Assembly (NCBI GenBank): GCA_963920575.1
Contig: OY986964.1
Location: 18,231,987 to 18,295,986 of the forward strand
Direction: 5' to 3'
Origin: Narthecium ossifragum
Lineage: Eukaryota; Streptophyta; Magnoliopsida; Dioscoreales; Nartheciaceae
Length of the DNA stretch: 64,000 nucleotides
Below, in pieces: positions 1 through 9,485 of this stretch (positions are counted from its first letter, which is position 1; each line of letters begins with the position of its first letter). The notes under the pieces were generated by a model, which saw only the letters and a program-made list of their open reading frames with translations, was not told where the DNA came from and searched no databases. The position numbers were made by a program, and so were the translations under genes.

Positions 1-668
1 ACTCTTGAGTAGAGGAGTTACCTACTCAGTGATGTCTTTTCCCACCAAACAGTGTTCAGTGTCCTGTTGAGAATCAACAGTGTCGTTTTCTGCTACTGAG
101 TGTGACTTGACATGTGACCAGCCCGGCTGGAATACCATGATCGTGGGCCTCAGGGACACGCGGTGGGGTTATGGGACCCCTGTATACACCCAGGTTCTAC
201 TTGAGGGCGACACTGTTGCGTTTCCCTCTTCCTTCTGTGTGTCGTAGTGTAGATCCCTACTGAACTTAGTGCTCACTCCTACCCGGGCTGCGTTTTGCAG
301 GTGCAGGCGTCAGCTCTTCCTCTGTGGCCCCTACCGGGCAGTTGGTCGGCGGTGCGGCGGCGCCTGGTGGCTTTTGAGAGGTGGCAATATTTATTGCTTT
401 TACACCTTTTGCTAGTTAGTCTCCTACGGGAGTGATGTTGTATTTTGAATCTTCCCCTCTCCGAGGATTTGTATATTAACACTTTGAGTTTTAATCTGTG
501 GTTCGAGGTTATGCTAATCATTGTTGTTTTAATTGAGGGTGCTTTTGATGAACTGTTAGGGAGACCAATAGGTTAGAGGGAACCCTCGCCAGCTTTGTTT
601 TTCGCGTTTTGTAGGTTTCGGTTCGCGTCGCCCGGCCCGGTTGGGCTTTCTCGGGTCGGGGCGCGACA
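1..668 (+). mobile_element. 3' part of a family-A LTR, cut by window start
   Basis: It aligns with about 4468-5143 of the complete A LTR: the ACTCTTGAGTA start, the block ending CCCGGGCTGCGTTTTGCAG, then the terminal GGGTCGGGGCGCGACA. It ends with CA at 668. The next five bases (TGTCT, 669-673) should be the right target-site duplication; the left copy lies outside the window. Whether it is a solo LTR or the 3' LTR of a full element cannot be seen. It interrupts the H ORF, which resumes at 674. Confidence 0.85.
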
Positions 669-673
669 TGTCT

Positions 674-1106
674 GATATTTTTATTGCTATATCTTTGAAA
701 ACATTAATGATGAAGGAAATGTGGACAATAGTAGCTATATTTATCACAACAAAGTCAAAATTACAATTGAATGGTTAAATGAGATACTCAATACACCAAA
801 TGAAAGAGAGTGCACCTATTTTACTTCATATGAGGATCTTCCAAAATTTGATAAAGATAGGCAAGGGAGAAGGGCTATCCTTAGACCTAGTCTAGTTGAA
901 AAAATTCCCATTAAATTAAATGACCTAAATCAAAACTATCGCGAGCTTGCCCACTTACTAGGAACAAATTTATTTCCCAAGGTTGGCCACCATTATTACT
1001 TGAAGCCCATTCATGCCTATATCCTTTCATTCATGGTTAGGGAGAAGCCTCAAAACTTAGGCTATATCATCCTCAAAGATATGCTTAACCTTACGGGTAG
1101 GCAATC
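674..1106 (+). pseudogene. Athila-like element H, 3' ORF (plant-transposon/env-like domain), first visible part
   Basis: This open frame has no start in the window because the LTR at 1-668 interrupts it. It contains IEWLNEIL, a TSYEDLPKF segment, FPKVGHHYYL and INLGY-like QNLGYIILKDML. That order is what I know from the 'putative plant transposon protein' domain (PF20167-like), often found in the 3' or env-like ORF of Athila-type elements. The frame is broken at 1107 by A0 and continues in phase at 14810, so the two halves are one ancestral ORF. Its molecular role is unknown. The family assignment comes from memory of the motif pattern and has not been searched. Confidence 0.7.
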
Positions 1107-2667
1107 TGTCGCGCCCCAATCCGCGTAGGCCCAACCGGGTCGGGGACGTGAACTGAAACCGAACTAAATGCGGAATAATTTTGGCGAAGGTTCCCTCTAG
1201 CTTACTGCTTTCCCTAAACAATTCATAAGCACTCTTATTTAACAATAATTCTAAACCTCAACAATATAAAAAGATAAATTCAATTCCTCAAGAGGGTTAA
1301 CATTTGTACAACATACTCCCATAGGAGACTAACTATACAAAAAGGGTATAGACAACAATCACCGCTCCTCAAGCACCGCCAAACGCCGCCGCGCCACCAA
1401 ACACCTGCCCGGTAGGAGCCACCGAAGAAGAGCTAACGCCTGTACCTGCAAAACACAGCCCGGGTAAGAGTGAGCAACTAAGTTCAGTAGGGTTCTATAC
1501 TACGACACACAGGAAGAGGAGGGACACAAAACAGTGTCGCCCGCAAGCTAGGCCTAGGTGTGCTACGGGGTCCCATAACCCCACCAGTGTCTCTAGGTAT
1601 CCAACCATGGTCACCTTAACGAATTAGGCACATCCCGGAAACACCCAGTACAATAGAAAGAGAACACTGCTGGGCAGGAAAAGCCTCTGTCGGGCAGGCA
1701 CACCCTCTGCCCAAGGATGAGACGTCGACACCGGCTGCACCCTTAGCACCTGGCTCGAGGCCGACACGACCTCTATGCCTCAAGCAATAAGAGTATTGAA
1801 ATCATCTAAGCTTATCATCAAGATTGACAGAATACTACCATCCAAACCTGAACCACGCTACCAACCACGGCCATAGAGCTAAATCCGAGCTACCCGAAAG
1901 CCTCGGATCAACGATCGACCCATCGCCCACGCCATATCACTATGCATCTAATGCACACCGATATGCATGCCATGATCATGCGTAGGTAAAGAGGTAAGCA
2001 TGCAACAATATGATAAAATAATAAACAGGTCCAACGAGACTGTTGCAACGATACCACCGACAACTGCCAGCCAACGCGCAGTGGGTCCCGGAATTATGAC
2101 GATATCGCGATCGTCAACAGCGAACCCCTGCAACGGGAAGCAACCCAGAAAACACAGATTAACATATAATATTATTTAATCATACAGATCCCGTAATTAG
2201 AGGCTAAGCGACCTTATTGATCCGATACCCAAACGATGTCGGATTCGAAAACCAACTTACACAAAACCCGAGTAAACATGCTGGGATCGACATATCCAAA
2301 ACCGGGAAACATCTGACGGCTCGATCACCGGGAAAACGCTAATCAAAACCATCAACATCACTAATTTCCTCTAATTGCTGCAACGCAGTCCATCCGAAGG
2401 AAAATCATAGAAATTCATCGAAAAATCAAAAAATTATGAAACAAATTGAATCTGAGAGTAGACTCAAAGATCTAAAACTCTCATGTTCATCATAAATCAA
2501 GATAATGCATGTACTGGCCGAAAAACATGCCGCAAGCCGGTTGCTCTTCAAGAACAGCAAAAACCGGAAAAGTCGAGGGGAAACATGCCAAAATCCTACT
2601 AAAACCTCCATAAAAAATTCAAGGAACTCAAACCAGCAATAAAACTACCCTAGACGCATATATCAAC
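1107..2667 (-). repeat. 3' LTR of A0, distal part (terminal end)
   Basis: The plus strand starts TGTCGCGCCCC, the complement of the LTR end GGGGCGCGACA. It contains the conserved U5 block (about 1440-1500) and an AT-rich inverted-repeat zone near 2160. It stops at TCAAC (2663-2667), the left TSD of A1. The rest of this LTR resumes at 11725. Confidence 0.88.
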
Positions 2668-2943
2668 TGTGAGGACCTGTCTCTCTACTCCTGGGTCGAC
2701 CGGCTGGGTCGGACCCGTGGCTCGTTTGATTTGTTTCGCGCGCGATCTGGTGGATCGCATTGTTTCTTGGACCGCAAGGGCAATTTGGTAAATTGTGCCT
2801 TGTTAGTTTGTTTCACACCCACAAGTGCACACACAGACCTTGTTTTGTGTTAGTGTTTGATTAGAATGGTTAGGTTGACCTGGGATCGAAAGATCCAAGC
2901 TTGGGCTAGTGTTTTAGCCCAAGTTTGTGTTTCTGGGCAAGAA

Positions 2944-3026
2944 GATTGATCTTTCTTGCTAAGGAGATCGATCTTCCTTGCTAAGGAGATCGATCTTCCT
3001 TGAGAAGAAGATCGATCCTTCTGTGG
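2944..3026. repeat. TCGA-centred palindrome cluster in the A1 5' LTR
   Basis: There are four copies of GATCGATC or GATTGATC, two of them in a 22-bp tandem unit with the spacer CTTGCTAAGGA. The palindrome is AGATCGATCT. The 3' LTR carries the same cluster at 7012-7092. It starts about 275 bp from the LTR 5' end, where other A copies carry different palindromes. Confidence 0.9.
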
Positions 3027-3099
3027 CAGAAAGTTTTGACGGTGGAGTTGAGAGGACGGCCGCCGTTGGCCGTCGCTCTCCCCTGTCAGAGGGAGAGAG

Positions 3100-3245
3100 G
3101 ACTTTCTCACCTCTCCTCCCCCTTTTCCCCTCCTTCCCCGGCTTTCCCCCTTCCTTTCGTTCTTCTTCTTCCTCTTCTTCTTCTCCTTCTTCTTCCTCTT
3201 CTTCTTCTCCTTCTTCTTCCTTCTTCTTTCTTCTTCCTGCGAGCT
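3100..3245 (+). repeat. Pyrimidine-rich (TTC/CTT)n tract
   Basis: A long C/T-rich stretch in the A1 5' LTR, mostly TTCTTC and CCTC units. It is repeated at 7180-7300 in the 3' LTR and as A/G-rich sequence in minus-strand copies (11930-12060, 40190-40370, 56105-56285). The long open frames across it are low-complexity artefacts. Confidence 0.85.
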
Positions 3246-3984
3246 CTGCTTCCCTTGTTTTTCTGGCTACCTTCTTCTTCTCCGTTCTCCCTCCTTCGGC
3301 CACCGTTTTGGGCGTTCCAAAGCTCATTGGATCCGTGGCGACATGAGGAAGATCCCTGGTGTGGTTTGGAGCTTTGTTGGTGATTGGTTTGCAGGGAATC
3401 AGCCGAGGAGTACGTTTCGGGTAGGTTTCTACCTACGAGAGTTATTTTTAGGTTTTCTCTAGATCTAGCCGTTAGATCTTCTTGTTCTTTATGTTATTGG
3501 CTTCCTCTTACTTAGTATAATTTCTGGTTTAAGTTTCATAAGCTTTGGTTGAGATTTTAGTAGGATTTAAGCATGTTTAATCTGGGATTTTTCGGTTTCT
3601 ATTGTTCTTGAAGAACAGCCGGTTTGCGGTGAGTTTTTCGGTGGGTACATGCATGTTCTTGGGTTATGATGAACATAGAGTGATAGATCTTTAAATCTAC
3701 TCTCAAACCCAACTGATTTCATAAATTTCTGATTTTCCTACGATTTGTTATGAATTCCATACTGGTGGGCTGCGTTGCAGCAAGTAATGGTAAGTTGGTT
3801 TGATTAGCGGTTTTGATTAGTGTTTTCCCGTTAATCTAGCTGTTGGAGGTTTCTCCATTTTGGATATGTTGATCCCGGTATGTTGATCTACTGGTGTCTA
3901 AGTTGGATCTCGAATCCGACGTCGTTTGGATGTCGGCTCGACGGGGTCAATTAGTCTCTAAGTAGAGGATTTTTGGTGATTTAA

Positions 3985-4017
3985 ATAATATTATATGTTC
4001 GAAAGATATAATATTAT
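3985..4017. repeat. AT inverted repeat in LTR A
   Basis: ATAATATTATAT (3985-3996) and ATATAATATTAT (4006-4017) are perfect reverse complements around a 9-base loop. The same structure occurs in other A copies near 10560-10592, 39461-39492 and 55941-55972. Confidence 0.85.
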
Positions 4018-5146
4018 ATTTTACTGTTCATCGAGGTTTTCGGGGTTCCTTCCCGTTGCAGGAGTCCGTGGTTGGCGGTCACAGTACCGTCGTAATACCG
4101 AGACCCGCTGCGGATCGGCTGGCAGCGGTTGGTAGTACCGCTGCAGCGATGCGGTTGGACTTGTATGCTGCCTTATCATACTGTTGCATGCTTATCTCTT
4201 ATCTTGTGTATGATCATAGCATGCATTCTCTGTTGTGCATTAGTTGCATGGTTAGGGCATGGGTGATCTGTGGGTTGCCATCCCAAGGCTTGAAGCTCGG
4301 ATTTAGCCCTAGGACCGGGGTTGGGTAGTTTGGACCCGGTTCGAATCGTGGTGTCCAGTCAAACTTGATGATAGGCCTAGATGACTGGTATACTTGTTGT
4401 TTGATAATTGTAGAGGTCGTGTCGGCCTCAAGTCGGATGCGTAGGTGTAGCCGGTGTTCCACTGTGACGACTCTTGAGTAAAAGGAGTTGCTTACTCAGC
4501 GGTGTCATTTCTCGCCTACAGTGCCGTTCCCTGCTTGTGAGTCTACAGTGTTCTTTTCTGCTTACTGAGTGTGACCCGACATGTGACCAGTTCTTCTGGA
4601 AGACCATGATCGTATGATCTCAGGGACAGGCAGTGGGGTTATGGGACCTCTGTATACACCCAGGTCTTACTTGAGGACGACACTCTTGCGTTTTCCTCTT
4701 CCTTCTGTGTGATGTAGTGTAGAACATTACTGAGCTTTATGTTCACTCCTACCCAGGCTGCGTTTTTCTGGTGCAGGCGTCAGTTCTTCTTCTCTGGCCC
4801 CTACCGGGCAGTTGGTCGGCGGTGCGGCGGCACCAAGCGGAAACTGAGAGGTGGTGATCCTTTACTGCTTTTATCCTATGTTAGATTGTCTCTCACGGGA
4901 GTAACGTTGTATTTGAATCTTCCCCTCTCCGAGGATATGTATATTAAATTCACTTGGGTTTTGTAATCTGTGGTTCTAGGCTTGTAATTTAATTATGTTT
5001 TTTAAATTGAGAGTGTTTTGATGAATTGCTAGGGAGACCAATAGGTTAGAGGGAACCCTCGCCAATATTTTTTTTTCGCGTTTCGTTAGGTTCCTGTTCG
5101 CGTCACCCGCCCCGGTTGGGCTTTCACGGGTCGGGGCGTGACAGCT

Positions 5147-5158
5147 TGGTATCAGAGC
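5147..5158 (+). promoter_or_regulatory. Primer-binding site, tRNA-Met initiator type
   Basis: TGGTATCAGAGC lies three bases after the 5' LTR end (5143). It is complementary to the 3' end of plant initiator tRNA-Met, the usual primer of this group of Ty3/gypsy elements. Confidence 0.9.
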
Positions 5159-5322
5159 ATAGGTTGTAGATCCCAGGGTTAGGATCAGTATTCGGTTTGT
5201 TCTATATCTAGAACATCCGTGCATGTTGTTCTGTGATGTGTTATGCTTTTTCGCTTCCTGTTTGTACTGGGTGTTTTACTATTTCTAACAAGTGGATACT
5301 TGTTGTTTCTGGTGGGTGTGCA

Positions 5323-6662
5323 GATGCCGAGGAGTCGGGTACGTCGTTCCGTTGTGAGTCGTGGCCGGTCGCGTGAGCAAGGCACCGCCCGACAGGCTCC
5401 AGTAGCCACGACAACTTTACCCCGAGACTCTGCACCAGCATCAGAGACGAGTGTTGAGTTCGCGGTGGGGGAAAACGCTTCTCTTTTCACCGAGAGGGTT
5501 CTTTCGCCACTTAGCGAACACGCTGTGACGGCAGCGGTGATAACCTTCCAGGAGCTGAACCCGCCCAGGTTCAATGGCGCTGAGGGTGATCTGGCAATAG
5601 CGGACGACTGGCTGAGAGGAGTCAATCATGTCCTCGACGCTTTTGTTCATCCAGGATGACCGGGTTCGGGTCAAACTGGCGGCGTTCCAGCTCGACGGGG
5701 ACACTTTGGACTGATTAAGTACTGTCTTGGTCGTCGAGAGCGGGAGTGACCCCTCGTGGGTCACATTCCGTTCATCTTTTCTCGACGCGTACTTCCCTCA
5801 GAGTGCGCGTAAGGCCTTGGTTCGGGAGTACCTCAGCATCTCCCAGGATACGCAGTCAATGACGCAGTATGCAACGAGGTTTACCAGGCTCGTCAGGTTT
5901 GCAGGTCCAGTGGCGAGTGATCCTCTTGCAAGGGCGCGGCAGTTTTAGTGGGGGCTACGGCCAGAGATCAGGCTTCTGATGGCGGTGCGGTATGCTGACG
6001 CTCTCAGGGAGGTAGTGAACTGTGCCTAGTCAGTGGAGGCCGTACTGCGGGAAGCAGGGCCTCGGGCAGTTCAGCCAGTGTTCCCCTCGAGTTCAGGGCG
6101 CGCCAGCCAGCTGCAGTAGTCTCAGAGCTGAGTAGGACCGTGGCGGGAGGAGACCCGCTCACGACGTCATCAGCCCTATCGCACCAGCCAGAGGACGTCG
6201 GCGGAGACAGTCCAGAGGCAGAGGAGGGGGCGAATGACGAGGATGATCCCGAGCTGCAGTTCTCAAGGGATGAGCATCAGGAGCAGTCAGTCGGTGAGTA
6301 CGACGAGGACCAGCCCCTCTCGGGGGCAGAGGTGGAGCCTCAGCATGAGGCGTTCGCAGGGTTTGGTCAGGTCCAGACGGCAGAGCAGAGACCCATGACG
6401 TACATTGGGTGTGGGCAGCCGGGGCATTTCCGGAGAGACTGCCCCCTGTGGAGGACGCGGACCGGGCGGCACCGGATGCAGGTGGGTCTGGGGCCGCATT
6501 CGTGCTATCAGTGTGGCCAGCAGGGGCACTATCTCCGAGAGTGCACGACGCTGCGAGGCGGAGGCCGTGGCAGTAGCAGCGGAGACCAGTAGAGGCGGCC
6601 GGGTTGCCATCAGCATCAGCGTCACATCAGCAGGTACCCTTTACCGCTTTGTAGTATCCTGT
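5323..6662 (+). pseudogene. gag: gag of A1, frameshifted, fused to the last codons of pol
   Basis: Gag is the capsid/nucleocapsid precursor. An N-terminal frame starts MPRSRVRRSV at 5323 and contains FQELNPPRFNG before a stop near 5657. Later fragments carry YATRFTRLVRFAG (about 5865) and LARARQF (about 5930), then two zinc knuckles: one lacking its first Cys (CGQPGHFRRDC, near 6415) and one complete (CYQCGQQGHYLREC, near 6500). Stops and frameshifts separate the fragments. The frame then runs straight into SAGTLYRF and the polypurine zone, so protease to integrase is missing. The join lies at CAGCAGGTA (6639-6647), the same type of join as in element E. Confidence 0.85.
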
Positions 6663-6735
6663 TAGGCGTTGTTTTCGTTTTCGAGCCCTACCCTTATCGA
6701 ATTTCGGGACGAGATTTCCTTTAAGGGTAATAGGA
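6663..6735 (+). other. A1 3' untranslated and polypurine-tract zone
   Basis: It contains CGAATTTCGGGACGAGATTT and then TTTAAGGGTAATAGG just before the 3' LTR. The same wording precedes 3' LTRs in A0 (minus, 12516-12560), E (minus, 35896-35940) and B (63950-63997). Confidence 0.75.
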
Positions 6736-8241
6736 CGTGAGGACCTATCCCTCTACTCCTGGGTCGACCGGCTGGGTCGAACCCGTTGCTCGTTTGATTT
6801 GTTTCGTGTCGAGCGCGCGATCCGGTGGATCACATTGTTTCTTGGACCGCAAGGGCAATTTGGTAAATTGCGCCTTGTTGGTTGTTTCACACCCGCCTGT
6901 GCACACACAGACCTTGTTTGGTGTTAGTGTTTGATTAGAATAGTTAGGTGGACCTGAGATCGGAAGATTCGAGCTTGGGCTAGTGTTTTAGCCCAAGTTT
7001 GTGTTTCTGGGCAAGAAGATCGATCTTTCTTGCTAAGGAGATCGATCTTTCTTGCTAAGGAGATCGATCTTCCTAGAGAAGAAGATCGATCCTTCTGTGC
7101 CAGAAAGTCTTGACGGTGGAGTTGAGACGACGGCCGCCGTTGGCCGTCGCTCTACCCTGTCAAAGGGAGAGAGGACTTTCTCCCATCTCCTCCCCCTTTT
7201 CCCCTCCTTCCCCGGCTTTCCCCCTTCTTTTTCTTCTTCTTCTTCCTCTTCCTCTTCTCCATCTTCTTCCTTCTTCTTTCTTCTTCTCGCGAGCTCTGCT
7301 TCCACTGTTTTTCAGGCGACCTTCGTCTTCTTCGTTCTCCCTACTCCGGCCACCGTTTTGAGTATTCCAAAGCTCGTTGAATCCGTGGCGACGTGAGGAA
7401 GATCCATGGTGTGGTTTGGAGCTTGGTTGGTGATTGGTTTGCGGGGAATCAGTCGAGGAGTGTGTTTCCAATAGGTTTCTACCTACGAGAGTTGTTTTTG
7501 GGTTTTCTCTAGATCTTGTCATTAGATCTTGTTGTTCTTTGTGTTGTTGGCTTCCTCTTGCTTAGTATAATTTCTGGTTTAAGCTTTATAAGCTTTGGTT
7601 GAGAGTTTAGTTGGATTTAACAATGTTTAATCTCAGATTTTCCGGTTTCTACTGTTCTTGGGTTTTGATGAACATAAGAGTGGTAGATCTTTGACTCTAA
7701 TCTCCAACCGAACTGATTTCATAATTTTCTGATTTTTCAACGATTTGTTATGAATTTCTTACTGGTGGGCTGCGTTGCAACAAGTAATGGTAAGTTAGTT
7801 TGATTAGAGGTTTTGATTAGTGTTTTCCCGTTAATCTAGCCGTTGGAGGTTTCCCCATTTTGGATATGTTGATCCCGGTATGTTGATCTACTGGTGTCAA
7901 TGTTGGATCTCGAATCCGACGTCGTTTGGAAGTCGGATCGACGGGGTCAATTTGCGAGGACCCGTACCTCCAACCCGGTCCGACCGCGTTAGGTCGAGGG
8001 TTTGGGTTTGTGGTTTGGCCCTGTTGGCCTTGGGATGCGATCGGTTGATTGCATTGCTATTTTTGACCCCAGTGGTATTTTGGTAAATATGCTCCCTGGT
8101 GGTCAGTTTCACACCCGCGTTACACACACGGCCTTGGATTGATGTAAGTGTTTGAGTAGAACCTTAAGGGCGCTTCCGATCGGAAGATCGGAGCTCGATC
8201 GGGAGAGATCGAATCGGACGGCTGTGATCGATTCCAACTTT

Positions 8242-8250
8242 CTATTTAAG
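8242..8250 (+). promoter_or_regulatory. TATA-like box of the solo B LTR
   Basis: CTATTTAAG follows a GATC-rich stretch and precedes a CT-rich leader (CTCTTCTCCTTTCTCCC). The other B copies read CTATAAATA at 37629-37637 and CTATTTAAG at 59595-59603, in the same context. Confidence 0.6.
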
Positions 8251-8796
8251 CTCTTCTCCTTTCTCCCTCTTTTCTTTCTTCTTCTCCTACCGTTCTCTTT
8301 CTCTCTCTCTCTCCATCCGGCGGTACTAGGGCTTCGGAGCGTGGCTTTTGATGAGCGGATTCTGGCGATCGGAGTTGGGGGATGCGTGGAGGAGCTTAAA
8401 TAGGTTTGTTTCCGTATTATCAAGTAGGTGTTTCTACCTCGATCTTGTGATCGGGTTCTCCTAAGATAGGTTTATTGTATTTTCGTTGTAGGAATACTTG
8501 ATAGAATGTTATGTAACTTGTAGCATGTGTGTTATAGCTTGCTTTGAGTTTTCCTATCGTGTGATTTCTTTATTTTAACGGCTTGTTTCCGTATTATCGC
8601 CGTTTTGTCGGTTTTCGGCCATTGAGACCTAGGTTTGAGACTTAACCATCAAAATCATGTTTTAATTGTACCATTAGTTTCCCCATCATCTTTTACACAT
8701 GCTTGCAAAGTTTCGTCAACTTCCAACAAGATATGATCATTCAAATCCAAGAAATTAGATTTCCGACACTATTCTGAGGAACTGTGCCTTGGGGCT

Positions 8797-9105
8797 GACG
8801 GTCGATCGGTGGATCAACCGTCAAGCGTTAATACGCTTCTTTCGGGCCTAACGGTCGACCGTCGGATCGATCGTCGGGCTTTGTCGCGATTTTGGCCTCC
8901 CATGACCGATGCCCAGATCGACCGTGGTTCCTTCTCCTTTTTCATTCCGTCTCACAGTCGACCGTCGGATCAACCGTCGCATCGTCCGTGAGGCTCTGTC
9001 CTGTTTTGGGCTTCATACGGCCGATGTGTCGATTGACCGTGACCCTTATGGTTTCCCTCTTTTTGGTCTCACGGTCGACCGTCAGATCGACCGTGGGCCC
9101 TTGTA
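8797..9105. repeat. TCGACC palindrome array in the solo B LTR
   Basis: Dispersed copies of CGGTCGACCGTC, GGATCGATCG and CAGATCGACCGT; the best unit is the 12-bp palindrome ACGGTCGACCGT. Equivalent arrays lie at 38158-38331 and 56736-56803 (B 5' LTR split by A3), 60135-60450 (B2 LTR) and 34822-35096 (E, minus). Confidence 0.85.
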
Positions 9106-9327
9106 CATTGTTTTTCTGGCTTTTCTTGAATGGATTTCATTCGTGATATACATCTAAGCATGTTGGGAAGTTTACACATCGTTTTTATGGAGTTTTTAAA
9201 GGAATTCTATCGAGATTGAGGATCGATTCGTGTACTTTCCCTTTTGGGTGAAATTATGGTTTTGATTGCATTTAAATACGGGATTTGTTAGTAGTTTAAA
9301 TGCTTATAGCTTTCCTTAGCCGTTAGC

Positions 9328-9485
9328 TAACTATGAGTGTTAGCTAACGAGGTATTGTGGAACCTTAACCCGTTGCCGGCGTGTGCCGAGGGCTATTGTA
9401 TAACTGTTGGCCAGTTACCTGCGGGGTAACTGTGGAACCTTAGTCTGTCAAGTGCAAGAGAGCACTGAAGACTATTGTATATCTG
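9328..9485 (+). repeat. Hairpin train with an imperfect duplication in LTR B
   Basis: GTTAGCTAAC appears twice, followed by two related units that each run from GTGGAACCTTA to CTATTGTATA. Between them, CAGTTACC (9412-9419) and GGTAACTG (9425-9432) form a perfect 8-bp stem. A further AGTGC/GCACT stem lies in the second unit. Copies are at 57038-57190 and 60676-60835, and in E on the minus strand near 34500-34600. Confidence 0.75.

Larger units (their letters stand above)
2668..5143 (+). repeat. 5' LTR of A1 (family A, about 2.48 kb)
   Basis: It starts TGTGAGGACC and ends GGGCGTGACA. Landmarks in order: a TTTGGTAAATTG motif near 2790; a GATCGATC palindrome cluster at 2944-3026; a pyrimidine tract at 3100-3240 rich in TTCTTC; an AT inverted repeat at 3985-4017; and a conserved U5 block with TGCAG near 4735-4780. 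I saw no convincing TATA box. Confidence 0.93.

Noticed and set aside
2959..3383. Overlapping 120-aa ORFs on both strands in the pyrimidine tract
   Set aside because: Poly-Ser, poly-Leu and poly-Glu translations of a (TTC)n tract; the same artefact recurs at 7033-7396, 40042-40665 and 56087-56568.
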